DNA of 40,248 nucleotides from Tulasnella sp. 424 (GCA_019633425.1 WSUB01000264.1:1-40248), one strand, 5' to 3'. Numbered from the stretch's first letter, positions 11,070 through 22,220 are shown. Notes: a model not told the origin generated them from the sequence alone. Numbers and translations are program-made.

Positions 11070-11200
11070 AAATATCTGGGCTAAAGGGCGCGAAGTGGGT
11101 GAGAAGTGAGGGGGTAAAGTCACCCCCCGAATCGCGGCACCTTGTCCTAAGCCCCTCCTAGCGGAGGAGCTCGCCTGAGGGGCTTACATCCGTGAGCCTA
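11070..11200 (-). repeat. Right terminal inverted repeat
   Basis: Inverse partner of 9303-9420. It too has an internal stem, TAAGCCCCT at 11153 pairing with AGGGGCTTA ending at 11186, and closes with CGTGAGCCTA, the inverse of the left TAGGTTCACG. Confidence 0.65.
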
Positions 11201-11686
11201 GGAAGGGGAGAAAGTCAAACGGGCGACACGTAGTACAGATGACAAACACGGATCACGCGGAAGTCATAGGCGCCTAATAGCAAAAGATTACTGCTGACAA
11301 AGGCCCCATATATACCGGGTTCTGGGAATTCCGAGTTTGGGAAGAGAGCCCCGGGCTCGGGTATTTATCATCGCCGAAGCTTGCAAGTGAGGCAAGTGCT
11401 GCTCTAATAGCCACGTCAGCGGTGCTGTGTAATCAATCCATCCACAAAAGGGATAGTGCTTTCGATGCAACAGTGATAACGATCAGCACTCACGCAGTGC
11501 ACGCAGTGCCCGCAGATAACCGATCCTAAGAAGCAGGAATCACTTTTGTCCAGAGTCTAAGTTCCGACTACCCTGCGTCGCCGTCTTTCCTTTCCTTCCC
11601 TCCCTGCACATCCTCCCTTCCATCCTGAGCCATCTCACCGATCTCCTGATATCCTGATATCCTGATCACACCCCAACCCGCCTTCC
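11201..11686. promoter_or_regulatory. K2 upstream region with CT-rich leader
   Basis: Between the transposon edge and the K2 start. A pyrimidine-rich stretch at 11580-11680 contains three copies of a 10-bp CTGATATC-like repeat and resembles the leaders of K1 and K3. No coding exon seen. The transposon lies within about 490 bp of the start codon and may separate K2 from older upstream elements. Confidence 0.45.
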
Positions 11687-14600
11687 ATGGTGGACAACCT
11701 GCCTATTATTGAGAACCGGGGCTGGCGTAAGGCTGTAGGTACCTTCAATTCGAAACGCGAGGACGTGGTTACTAACGTGACGTCTTGAAGCGGGAGATCC
11801 TCGACTCCATGTCAGGTCACCGCATCAACCACACGAGGATCAAAGTTGAAGAAACGGGACCACTGGCAAAAGGTAGCCAAGGTACACTTATCGTTGGTAC
11901 CCTCAGTATCCCTGGAGCATTGGTGGAGCTGTCCGAAATGAAAGTGGCAATAAAGAAGTTAGAATGGAGACGTGAAGACGTTGAAGAGTCGATCACCTTT
12001 TTCAAGGTATCCTCTTCTTACAAATCATCTCGGTCATTCTAATTGTTCCCTATGTATCAGTCTTTCGTCAACCAGCTCAGTTTGATGACGACACTTAATC
12101 ACCCCAACGTTATTAGACTCATTGGCTTTGTGGAGGACATGGAGAAAGGTGACGCTTGGTTGATTTTACCTTGGGAAGCAAATGGAAACGTTCGAGAGTT
12201 CTTGCAGTCGGGAGAGTGGGATATCCCCGAACGTGTCTCTCTGGTAACTGAAATGTTCATCGCTTCAGAGTTCGATTCTCAATGGCTTCTTTTGATTTCT
12301 AGATCCAAGATACAGTAAACGGTCTGGAGTACTTACACACTCAACAGCCTCCTATCTGTCATGGTGATCTCAAATCTGTGAGTTCTCTACTTGAGTCGCG
12401 TTTTCAGCTTTTGCTTTGCCCTAATCAAGACACGGTTAGCTCAACATCCTTGTAGACGCCTCCTACCGCGCAGTTATCACCGACTTTCAGTCAGCTCGAA
12501 GGAAGGGAAATGTCAGAGCAGCTGAGGAGACCGATCCTCCCGCCGAGGAGATGCCCCGCCGGCCTATCGGTTTCGTCGGCATAGTTCAGGAGCCAAAATC
12601 CCCAAAGATTAAATTCAACCCTTTCACCTTGGAACTTACCCTAACCGGCCCTGGTCATTCCCTTCGGTGGACAGCCCCTGAAGTGCTAAAAAATGGGATG
12701 CAGGATCTACCCAGCGATATGTGGAGTATCGGCTGGATTTGTTGGGAAGTCAGTAAGCCACGGGCTAATTCTCATCACTGTGGCTCATCTGTGCCGATAT
12801 GCATCCGTGCCAGATCTTTACCGAAAGAATTCCGTTTGAAGGGCTCATGGCTGTGGAGCCCATTATCACGAAGATTGTGCGAGGGAACTTGCCAGCGATT
12901 CGGGAAGAAGGCAATCTATCCCATGTCTACCAACTTTGTAGTTTAATGTCGGATTGCTGGGTGTCAAACCCGACCGAAAGGATCGACGTTTCCACTTTTC
13001 GGCGAAAACTTCGTTTCGTGGTGAGTGCTTTCATGAAGTGCGTAATTTTCGACTCTAAAGCAGACGTCCAAAAGCCTTCTATAACTCCTTCGAAGCCCGC
13101 CTTGGGCGTGTTGAAGGAACGATCCGCAGCCCTTCTTCTGGAGCTCGGAAGAATGTATGGTCTCGAAAACAACACGGAGATGGCCGAGTCCCACTACCAC
13201 TTAGCCATCGACATTGCGACCCGAACCAAAGACGACAAGGCCAAAGCGAATGCTTTGATCGGTCTGGGGGAGGTCTACAGAGGTCAATCAAGGTATCGCG
13301 AGGCCGTGAGGGCTTTCATGGAAGCGCACCAGATCCATTCCCGCATTGGCAACGACAACGGAACTGCGGATGCTTTGGACGGTTTGGGAGAGGTCTACAG
13401 CGATCAATCAAGGTATCGCGAGGCCGAGAAGGCTTTCATGGAAGCGCACGAGATCCATTCCCGCATTAGCAACGACCGTGGAGTAGGAAATGCTTTGATC
13501 GGCCTTGGAAAGGTCTACAGCGCTCAGTCATTGGATTCCGAGGCCAAGAAGGCTTTCAGCGACGCACACAAGATCCATTCTCGCATTGGCAACGAACGCG
13601 GAGCTGCGGACGCCTTGAACGGCCTGGGAGATGTCTACAGCGGTCAATCAAAGTATCGCGAGGCCGAGAAGGCTTTCACGGAAGCACGCGAGATGCATTG
13701 TCGCATTGGCAACGACAACGGAGCTGCGGATTCTTCGAACGGTCTGGGAGAGGTCTACAGCGACCAATCAAGGTATCACGAGGCCGAGAAGGCTTTCATG
13801 GAAGCGCACGAGATCCATTCCCGCATTGGCAACGAACGCGGAGTAGGAAATGCTTTGATCGGCCTCGGAAAGGCCTATATCGCTCAGTCGATGGAGTCTG
13901 AGGCCAAGAAGGCTTTCAGCGACGCGCACGACATCCATTCTCGCATTGGCAACGAACGCGGAGCTGCGGACGCCTTGAACGGCCTGGGAGATGTCTACAG
14001 CGCTCAGTCAAGGGATTCAGAGGCCAAGGAGACTATTGCGACAGAACGGGAGATCAATTCCCACATCGGCGATGACTGCGAAGTCGCAGATGCTCCAGTC
14101 GGTCTGGGAGATCAAATCTATAACGCTCAGTCAAGGTACTCTGAGCGCGAGGAGATATTCATAAAGGCTCGTGAGAGTTCTCGCATTCTCAACAAACACG
14201 GATATGCAGATGCTTTGATGGGCCTCGGAAAGGTCCACAGCGCTCAGTCGAGAGACTCCGCGGCCGAGACGGCTTTCAGCAAAGCGCGTGATATCCATTT
14301 TCGCATTGGCAACGACCGCGGAGTCGGAAATGCTTTGATCAACCTTGGAAAAGTGTACAGCGCCCAGTCGAGATATTACGAGGCCGAGAAGGCTTTCATG
14401 GAAGCGCGCGAGATCCATTCTCGCATCGGTAATCATTTTGGAGTGGGGAATGCTTTGATCGGTCTGGGAGGAGTTTACGACGCCCAATCCAGGGATCTTG
14501 AGGCAGAGAAGGCTTATATTGAAGCGCATAAAATCCATTCTCGCATTGGCACATGGATCGTAGCTGTGAATACTTTGATCGCTCTAGGAGATAACTACCA

Positions 14601-17600
14601 CCAGGACCAGTCAAGAGATTCCGAGGCCAGGCATGCCTATAAGGATGCGCAGGAGATTCTGTCCAGGATTGGTAAAGAATTCGGAGCGAAAAACGTCCCA
14701 AGCGATCCGGAAGATACCGACGACGAGGAGCTGTCGGACTCTGAAGACGAGGAGGCGCTTAAGGAAGCGTCTGGGATCCATTCTCGTACCCTGACTGAGA
14801 CCAGAACCTGGAACGAGCAAGAAGACGAAAAGGAGCCCCGAGAAATTCCACCAGCTGAGCCCCGTAACCTCTACGAAATTGGGACGGCACCTACTATTTC
14901 TGCATTCGATGACGGAACATCCGCGTCTGCGTCTCGCCAAAACCCTAACCAATGGAACGATTCCGAGTCAGGATCCCTACCCGTCCCATCCACGCCAGTT
15001 TACAAGACGACGGAAGCAAGTTTACCCGAGCCTTCATCGCCACCTTGTAGTCCTCAAACATTTGCCACCTTGCATAACGCTCCATATTTGCTACAACCGC
15101 CCAGCCGAAGAAGGTATCAAGCCTCGGCATCCTCTCAGCTGGCCTCCGCGTCCCAGGTTGAATCTCGCATCCACAACGACTCTGGGAGCACAAGTGCGGC
15201 AGATAATCAACAAGCCAGCTTTATTCAAGACCTCGCCTCTATCGAAAGCATTTCGATGCCAAGCACGCAGCATATCATCAATCTTATACTTGCGCTAGCA
15301 AAAACTGCTCCTACCGCCATACGGAACAAACATCAACTGTACCGAATATTGGTTATATCGCGGGATCTCTGTTGGCATCTTCATCGCGTGGCGCACACAG
15401 GGGGTGAATCTAGTAGTGGGCTCGACGTTCTTGAGCAATGTTGGGAAATCATGGATAATCTAGAAAGGTGAGATTGCGCTACTCACTGTACCACTTATTC
15501 CCCTAACTCAGAGAGATACAAAAGGACCCTATTGGAGCTCAACGACATTGTGTCCCAAGAGACGATGGCTTTTGGAGCGGTATCCCTGGCGACCTGGAAT
15601 AACTCTCGCACGGGACTCAGTCAGATCTACGGCAAACTGACCGCACCTCCGTTCGACGTAAGTGTACCTTGGGATGCATTATTCAAGAATTAGCTGCCTT
15701 CTGACTTGGAATTACGCTCAGATATACGGCGCCGATGACTCGACGAATGCAACATGGGACCGGTATTTTGATGATTGCTCCTGGATGTCTCTTCTTTTGC
15801 TGGAGGGAATCGAACTTCCCATTCAGAATATGCATCCCGAGGACGAAGAAGGCTTCTCTGTCAAGGCACAAAACTCGATCGACAGGTTAAACTACTTGGT
15901 GAATGAGACGAGGCTGAACGGAAACACCGTGAGTGTATTTTGGTTGTATCAGTTGGGCGCCTTTCAAGCTTCTTGTTTATCAGGATGAACCTACTCGCGA
16001 GCTTTTTATTAAGATTCTATCAGACCTGGCAAACGTGATGATGAATGTTCCGGAGAATCCGTCGGCAGACTTCTGGAATGCAGCAGACGGGTACGATGCG
16101 GAATGATACCTCGAGGGAATTTACTGACCTGTAATTCTGGTAAAGCGCCTTGCAAGATATCGACCCAGAGAAGGGCCTGAATCAGGACCTAGTAGACTCC
16201 TTACGCGACTCCTGGGGTCGCTTTGCGGATCGTCAGATTCAACAGGGCCCGGCTCGGAGGGTATCAACACTGCCGCCTTCCCAAGATCCCATCGCCGTAT
16301 CCCTCCCTCATGACCTGACGCGCCTAAACCACGAAATAACGCCCGCCGCTGAACCCTTGGTCTTGCTGCTCCAATCTTTGGGGAGAGGAGCTCCAACGGC
16401 AGCACGGAACAAACATAAGATTTACGCCATAGTCTCCCGCGCTCGTGACATTTGCAACGATATACTCGCTGTTGGCGTCCGTCCCGAAGTCAACGGGCTC
16501 GAAACTCTTGACGAGTACTACAGTCTCATCGACGCTCTTGAAGGGTAAGACCTGCTTGGAATTAGATGATTTGTTGACTAATGCTCGGAGGTAGGATCTT
16601 GCTTGATGTTGCGAGGCTCTTGCCCGCCGAGCAGGCCTCTTTCGGGCGCGAGATTTGCGCATCATGGCCAGAAAATCGGGAAGAGCTCCGCAAAATCCTC
16701 AACAGATTGCACGAGCCACCATTCCGCGTAGGTTCAGCTAGAGTCCCGCCTGCACCTTGCGCTGACTCGCTTGTGGCAAGCTCGATCCATCGGTTCCAAA
16801 ACAGGAACTTATGAACAGCTCTGTTTTTGACGATCATTACTGGCTTTCACTCCTGCTAGAAGAAGGAATTGAGAAGGAATTGGCTCGGCAATACTTGGAT
16901 ACTGAAATGCCCCCAGCGCTTGTCTCGGTGGGGGGTGGTTTGCGCTACCTTGAAAATGAAATCAAATGCGGTTATCACGAGGTAGGTTTTCAGGTTGTGA
17001 TAGACTGAAAAGAGCCCTAAATGCTACATTCCTAGGAGTCAACGAGGGAGCTTGTGATTGATATCGCCTTCAGGTTCTATGAGGCTTTGTCGGCATCAGT
17101 ATCCGAGAAAGGAAGCGACAGCGCGCTTCCAATTCGTACGGCCGAGCCTTCTCCACCCATCACACTAGACAAAGACAAGCTCGTCGCCGCCTTGTCAACG
17201 TACGTTAAGCGCACCGCCTTACCCGGGCATTCGTCCTAACTCTTACTTCAATAGCGCATTCTCCGTTCTTGACCTCGAATCTTCACTCGAGTCTCAGAAT
17301 ATTCACAGACTCGCGGGTAGTTGGTGGGGCAGCTCTCATTCCCTTCCAAGGAGACGTCCAGGAAGTCTGGGTGAGACTAAGCCGGCGGGGGCTGGATCGT
17401 CCGGTCCCGTCCAGCCGGAGGAACAACGGGATCAAAAAACACCCCAGGATTTAACAAAAAACAATGAGTATTGGAAACGGCTGCACAATTTTGCCCGCAA
17501 GAATGGGCTTGCAGCTACACACGTGGAAGTTGAAGATGTCAGCGCGAGAGGAGTCAGCATCTGGACGTCGACCGTGATGGTATCCATCAATGGACAAGGT

Positions 17601-17708
17601 CGGGCTCCCTTGGAATTCACGAGAACGGGTTTGTCGAAACGCGAAGCTAGAGAGGCGGCCGCGCGACTTGTATTGGTTTCCCTCGTAGAGATTGTCGGCG
17701 AAGAGTAG
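11687..17708 (+). CDS. Kinase-TPR-helical-dsRBD-like fusion K2 (1737 aa, 15 exons)
   Basis: Exons: 11687-11734, 11791-12006, 12061-12243, 12303-12377, 12440-12748, 12814-13020, 13075-15467, 15516-15657, 15722-15928, 15984-16090, 16146-16544, 16595-16727, 16805-16981, 17036-17199, 17255-17708. All phases close to one 1738-codon frame. Residues 17-346 form a TKL-like kinase: Gly loop KGSQGTLIVG, VAIKKL (Lys71), HGDLKSLNILVD (Asp171, Asn176), DFQ instead of DFG (189-191), a ~40-residue activation-segment insert, WTAPEVL and DLPSDMWSIGWICWE. Then come 13 TPRs of 40 residues (about 368-880) plus one decayed unit, an acidic and Ser/Pro linker, two copies of a helical module (about 1064-1296 and 1350-1600), and an 81-residue dsRBD-like end. 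Asp189 is kept, so weak activity is possible. It is probably a cytoplasmic or nuclear signalling scaffold; no signal peptide or membrane segment is seen. Confidence 0.85.
13399..14118 (+). repeat. 360-bp higher-order repeat in K2 TPR exon
   Basis: The 120-bp TPR units at 13399-13758 recur as a block of three about 360 bp downstream (13759-14118). The order of unit types (QSRY.EAEKAFMEAHEIHSR, then GVGNALIGLGK, then GAADALNGLGDVYS) is conserved. This points to duplication of a three-repeat block rather than single repeats. Confidence 0.7.
15226..16090 (+). other. Helical module copy 1 in K2
   Basis: All-helical region spread over four exon segments: APTAIRNKHQLYRIL at the end of exon 7, LLELNDIVSQE to APPFD in exon 8, YFDDCSWMSLLLLEGIE in exon 9 and TRELFIKILSDLA in exon 10. 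Junction phases are 2, 0, 0, 2. The same blocks and phases appear in copy 2 and in K1. No named domain recognised; it is reminiscent of fungal helical adaptor domains, but that is only an impression. Confidence 0.75.
16303..17310 (+). other. Helical module copy 2 in K2
   Basis: Same order as copy 1: APTAARNKHKIYAIV, LLDVARLLPAEQ to PPFR, FDDHYWLSLLLEEGIE and TRELVIDIAF, ending with AFSVLDLESSLE. The last block matches SFLILDLDTFLE near the K1 C-terminus. Splice junctions fall at the same places and phases as in copy 1, so the module was duplicated with its exons. Confidence 0.75.
17463..17705 (+). other. dsRBD-like C-terminal domain of K2
   Basis: Eighty-one residues (1657-1737) read alpha-beta-beta-beta-alpha as in double-stranded RNA-binding domains: helix NEYWKRLHNFARKNG, strand THVEVE, strand IWTSTVMVSING, strand LEFTRTG, then helix SKREAREAAARLVLVSL with the typical basic start and Ala-rich face. 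The canonical GPxH loop between the first strands is replaced by VSARGV, so RNA binding is uncertain. It is in frame with the helical module in one exon, after a Gly/Pro/Gln-rich linker. Confidence 0.6.
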
Positions 17709-18379
17709 TCCGAATGTCGCGATAGTGATTTCCCCTTCTGTAAGTCAGCTTCACAGCTGACTACGAATCTCAAACAATATCGAGTCCTTTCTCACAGGTT
17801 CTTTTAGGGTCTTCTTGCCTTTGTTATTCTGTATTGTCCTCAGTTCAGCCAATCTGGCCTCGCCTTCACAAATGTACATGTCCGAGCAGACCTCTGAATC
17901 ATATCTAGATGCTGGGGATATTCAAAATTTAGCAGGTGGTGAATATAGGCAGAGTGCGTTGGCAGGTCAGCGGAGTTGTCCTACCTGCGTGGACCTTGAG
18001 CTCGAAGGCTTGAAAGGACCAATTCGGCGTCGTCATACCCAGAGGTCCGATCAGGATCCTATGAGAAGGTTGATCCGCTCAACCCACGATTTTTGGTTAC
18101 AAACACTAGACATCTAGCGTCTCGGGTAGCTTAACGGATAATACGTCTAAGGTGGGAAGACTTCGGGCCGCATAGCCCTCCGTGACCATGGATCTCTCCA
18201 AAGTTACCCGCCGTACGAGTATATTTACTAAGCAATTTGCCGGATAGGCGAGACAGTACGAGGATCAGTGCGCCATCATCATCAAAAAGTTTAGGCCGGA
18301 CGAACGCGTAAATCACAAGCACAATTTAGGCGTCCGGAAATAGAGAACTTCGGACTACCCCGAGCTTGAGAGCTCCAGC
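17709..18379. other. K2 3' flank, no gene seen
   Basis: Convergent spacer between K2 (+) and the dehalogenase gene (-). An open frame at 17815-18117 lacks an ATG start and any recognisable domain. It is best read as two 3' UTRs. Confidence 0.5.
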
Positions 18380-19414
18380 TTACACCTCACAACCAAGCCG
18401 CCTCGCCAGCTCCACCAATCCTCCTTCATTCACGACGAGGTCGAAACCTCCGGCAGCAATAGCACTATCATCGATATCCATATCCTCCGTTGCTCTTCGA
18501 ATGTACACCGTTTTGAAGCCACTGAGCCGCCAAATCAGTAGCCTGTTCTTGGGGTAGACACGTTAAGAGACCAGAACGCACCATTTTCTTGCCGCTTCCA
18601 AATCGTACGCATGAGCAGCAACCATAGCAACCTCTCCTTCTCCCATCTCCAGGGCTTTCATAGCAGTTTGGTACATTTTGGGGTTGGGCTTGTAGGCGCC
18701 GACGATGTCAGAATTGATGATTCCATCGAATTCCATGCCAGTCCGACGGTTGGTGTTGATAGTCACAATAGTTGTGCCGTTGGTGAGACCAAGGCTCAAT
18801 ATCATAACCAAGGGTTATATAAGTAAGGTTTCGTTGAAGGGGAGAGTCTACCTACAGGACGAATTTCTTGCGAAGGAGACGTAGTCCTGGAGCAGTGTCG
18901 TTCCAAGCTTCCAACACGCAATAGTTACTCGTACAGGTCAGCCAGCTGGTAGGACAAAAGAACTTACCCGAAGCGCTTTCCCAGCTCTTAATCAAATCAT
19001 CGATGACATCGTCGCTCCACTCCTGTTCGTTCACTTGGAACTTTTCCATCGTCTGCTTTAGAGTAACCTTGTAGACTTCAAGGCCAGACATCATCTGCTG
19101 TCGCTCGTGTAGTTCAAGAAGGAACTTGAAGAATGCCGAGCGCCAATTGTGGGCGAAGTCTGAGGCCCAAGCGCTAACGGCAGAGGCAATGTCCGACCCG
19201 GATGGGGAGGACGTTGATGCCACATTTGAAGGAGCGTGCGTTTGCAGGCGGGCTGAGACCACTGAGTGCCAGTCTGTGCCTATAGGTATGTACTATGAGT
19301 TAGAGATTGCTGTGAGGGCACTGCATGCTGCCGCTCACATGTTCCGATGATGTCGAAAGTCAATGCTCTGACAGATCGAAGTTCGGCTGGAGTAGAGACG
19401 TCGTTGGCGGTCAT
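18380..19414 (-). CDS. Haloacid dehalogenase type II (HAD superfamily hydrolase), 264 aa
   Basis: Exons on the minus strand: 19414-19339, 19279-18968, 18907-18856, 18794-18582, 18521-18380. All introns are GT-AG, 59-61 nt, and the frame closes at 264 residues, close to the usual size for this family. Motif I is ALTFDIIGTCTDWHS with the nucleophile Asp21; motif II is LTNGTT (usually SNG); motif III is SDIVGAYKPNP with the Lys; motif IV is VAAHAYDLEAARKCG, followed by KTVYIRR. A helical cap lies between motifs I and II, as in L-2-haloacid dehalogenases. Family members hydrolyse small 2-halo acids or related compounds; the substrate here is unknown. Start is the first ATG (MTANDVSTP). No targeting signal. 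It is divergent from ERG2 copy a. Confidence 0.88.
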
Positions 19415-20212
19415 GAGGTGTGTTGACATCCTGGATTATTCTTGACAAGGCGTTAGCTGTAATACTAGTAGGGGTCTTTCTTGAACGTTTGAGTCGGTGG
19501 GTCGGGAAGGACCTCATACATCACGCGTCACGTCATCCTTCGGGTTCAGCGGACATAAGAAAGCGGATCTGCGTAGAACCCTGATCGACGCGGTTTGGTC
19601 TTCAGAGCTGTATGTCGCTGGTCAAAGCGTAGTGTGTTGGTATGATTTAAGCTCGAAGCGTAAAGCCGTTCAATCGGACTCGATTATCCAGGAAACTTTG
19701 CGCAGACGTGCTTCTGGCAATAGATCGATGTCAAGCGCCGTTCATATCATTTAACGAGAGGAAGCAGGTCCCTTCTTCGACTGGAAAACAAGTCAGCCGT
19801 GGCTCTAGATATAAATAATATCCGACAGGCTATAATAAATTTTACTTACAGACCAGCCGAGAGAGGGCAGGTTCCAAAGGCAGCATGTATGATGGGGGAC
19901 GGGGGCCGGATATGGGGTGAGACACCACAGTGCATGTTCAACAGGTGGACGCGACGCTTAGAAAGGCTTGGGTCTGCCTCGTCTGACGAGTCACGCCTCT
20001 CGAGGACCAAAGGTCCATCCTGTAGGCTGTGATTGACGTGTGCGACATTTTGTGAGACGACGGGAAGCGGCGTCTTTTGGCTAACTCCGAGAAGGACCCT
20101 GTCAGGGTGCCTGATCAAACAACTCGAACCATATTTTTGCTGTCAGCTCCTCGTCTCATTTATTTCTCTCCCCATCCACCACTCCTCCCCCCTTCCAGTG
20201 CCACTCGACCCG
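19415..20212. promoter_or_regulatory. Dehalogenase-ERG2a divergent intergenic region
   Basis: This 800 bp holds the promoters of two divergent genes. Short open frames lack splice or domain support. From about 20098 the sequence matches the leader of the second ERG2 copy (CCTGTCAGGGTGCCTGA and a CT-rich tract), so the ERG2 duplication includes at least 115 bp of promoter or leader. Confidence 0.5.
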
Positions 20213-21440
20213 ATGCAGTCGGGACACCCAGCAAAACGCGCTGTGAGCGCATCCATTGAACGACGTCCCGCTCCAGAAGCCCCACAAGCGAAGAAATTCA
20301 CTCGATGGGCAACTTGGGCGTCGCTTTTCGTAGTTTTTGCGCTGGTTTGCCGCGTCCTTGACGGTATCAAGGTAGATAAACTGTCGTTAGGCGTCGACCC
20401 ATTTCTGACGTTGGGACATACACTAGGAACGATGGTACATACTCAACCCACCATTTTTGCACGAGCTTGCACAGGACGCCGTTGCCACTTACCCTGACGA
20501 TACTGCCAACATCATCAATCACATTGTAACGAACCTCACTGCTACTTATGGATCAAAGTACATTAACCCAAGGCAAGACGAATGGGTGTTCAATAACGCT
20601 GGCGGTGCCATGGGGTGCGTCGGATCATTTTTCGTTGGTGCGACACGCCTTTGCTGACACCTGCAAATAGCGCCATGTATGTCATTCATGCAAGCATCAC
20701 AGAATACTTGATTATCTTCGGCACACCTCTGGGAACGGAAGGCCACACCGGACGTCACACTGCCGACGACTACTTCCACATTTTGGAGGGAGAGCAGTGG
20801 GCTTACTCTCCACCCTCGTTAAAGAAGGAGGTACGTAGTGATTTGGCTGTGATCACCCTAAGATGATTTGCTAATTCGTACCCTGTCTCAGGTATACGGC
20901 CCCGGCTCTGTTCATCATCTTCCTCGCGGCACCGTCAAGCAGTACAAGATGCACGAAAACTGCTTCGCCCTCGAATATGCTCGAGGTACGCTAAAACTAC
21001 ACTTCCTCCTGGTCTTTGAATCTGCCCTGACATAGTTTTTGCACTCCAGGCTGGATCCCTCTCATGCTTCCCTTCGGATTCGCCGACAGCTTGACCTCCA
21101 CCCTCGATCTCCCAACATTATGGGATACCGTATACATCACCGGTCGCGAGATGATTCGTAACCTCATGTTCGGCAAGATTTGAGGGCCTGGATTCGGAGT
21201 TTGACGTTTTAGATATATTTATTCCGATTTTGTATGCGCTTTCCGACGAATGCGATTGCCGTTGTCGAGGTCACCTTCTGATTGGCGTATGCGTATTTGC
21301 GCGCATGTGCAACTCGTCTTCACCTCTCGAACTTTTCTGCTATCGCAAGATTGTCAAAGCCCTCCTCAACCTCTGGGAGGGGAAATTCAGCGCAATTCCT
21401 TGCATATCCTGGGGCCAATCACCCATACCTAACGCAGGCA
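20098..21440 (+). repeat. ERG2 tandem duplication, unit 1
   Basis: It matches 22109-23440 across the leader, all five exons, all four introns and about 250 bp of 3' flank. The right breakpoint is just after ACGCAGGCAGTGGTGA. A single-copy spacer of about 670 bp separates the units. Confidence 0.85.
20213..21183 (+). CDS. ERG2: C-8 sterol isomerase (Erg2 / sigma-1 receptor-like), copy a
   Basis: Converts delta-8 to delta-7 sterols in ergosterol synthesis at the endoplasmic reticulum. Exons 20213-20371, 20427-20614, 20671-20830, 20892-20985, 21050-21183 give 244 residues with consistent phases. There is one N-terminal transmembrane helix ([18 protein letters not shown], residues ~32-49) after a basic stretch, then the ERG2/Sigma1R fold: [106 protein letters not shown] and [12 protein letters not shown]. 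The acidic residues in [13 protein letters not shown] correspond to the family's active pocket. Start is supported by the identical start in copy b. Both copies are intact. Confidence 0.93.
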
Positions 21441-22220
21441 GTGGTGAGCGCACAACACGAGGGTGACTAAGCTGCGCACTTGCCACCATCCCACGCCCCC
21501 ATTTCCCTTCAACTTCTCTTTTGACATCTTGACGTCCCTCCCCTCCTCCTCCTCCCAAGTTAGAAAGCTTATTATCCCAGCTCTTCATGAGAGTGACAAC
21601 AAAGCACACTTCGACACGCGTGAAAACATGGAACATTTAGCATGAATCAGATCTGAGGCGCGTTGTTGCGGATCTGTTCCCCGGATCGACGCTTTTGTAC
21701 CTCTCTCGCCCCGTTTATGGTCAACAAACCTCCAGTAGACTGGGAACGTTTTGTGACAAGGCCGCCCTTTAGCAACGAACGACGCGCTTAACCCTATCTC
21801 AGCACAACTTCACTCAACTTATCTTGTCGTCCTTTTTGTTTCTGGGTGCAGATGGGTGGTCACCCCGGATCTGGCGTTTCGGGTCTCTCTCTGACCTCGA
21901 GGAGACTTGGTTTCTTTCCTTGATCAAGTTGACAGGCCATAGTCTGCCTCGCATCCATCGTTCGATGTACAAAGCATCTAATATATATGTGCCCTACAGG
22001 CAGAGAAGTGAACAGGTCGTCCTCCTTCATTGTGGAGACAAGCGGCCTGAGAAAAAAAAGAGACGCGCGACTGATAAGAAATATGAGAACAGCAGCAACT
22101 TCGAGAAGAGCCTGTCAGGGTGCCTGAACCAACTCGAACCATATTTCTGCTCGCAGCGCATCGTCTCATTTATTCTCTCTCATCCACTACTCCTCCCCCC
22201 TCTAGTCACCATTGAAATCG
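21184..22220. other. Spacer between ERG2 copies
   Basis: The first 260 bp match the 3' flank of copy b. 21441-22105 is unique, with no coding exon that I can support, and from 22109 the leader of copy b begins. In the flank, a frame at 21250-21432 mirrors the sequence upstream of the 23446 gene but ends early after small indels. Confidence 0.55.

Larger units (their letters stand above)
9303..11200. mobile_element. DNA transposon with long terminal inverted repeats, non-autonomous
   Basis: The left end (9303-9420) and the reverse complement of the right end (11070-11200) share an ordered series of blocks: TAGGYTCACG, GTAAGCCCCT, an AGGGGCTTA block, GACAA.GTGC.GCG and GGGGGTGACTT. Each terminus therefore has its own internal stem (AAGCCCCT pairing with AGGGGCTT). 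Between them is a decayed ORF at 9784-10617 and about 450 bp with no clear coding capacity. Size is about 1.9 kb. The target-site duplication is not certain; a TA at both edges is possible. It sits between A2 and K2. Confidence 0.7.

Noticed and set aside
14131..14538. 135-residue minus-strand open frame opposite the K2 TPR array (and similar frames opposite K3 at 36324-36695)
   Set aside because: It repeats with the 120-bp TPR period and is the mirror of the TPR codons. It has no start context, splice support or independent conservation.
17815..18117. Open frame downstream of K2 as a small secreted protein
   Set aside because: It opens with TTG rather than ATG, has no clear family, and lies where the K2 3' UTR is expected.
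18121..18200. Possible tRNA-like sequence near GGTAGCTTAACGG
   Set aside because: No complete cloverleaf with acceptor stem, anticodon arm and T arm could be drawn. No RNA gene is supported anywhere in the window.
21250..21432. 60-residue frame after ERG2 copy a as a separate gene
   Set aside because: It is the duplicated upstream sequence of the 23446 gene, disrupted by small indels, and has no continuation.
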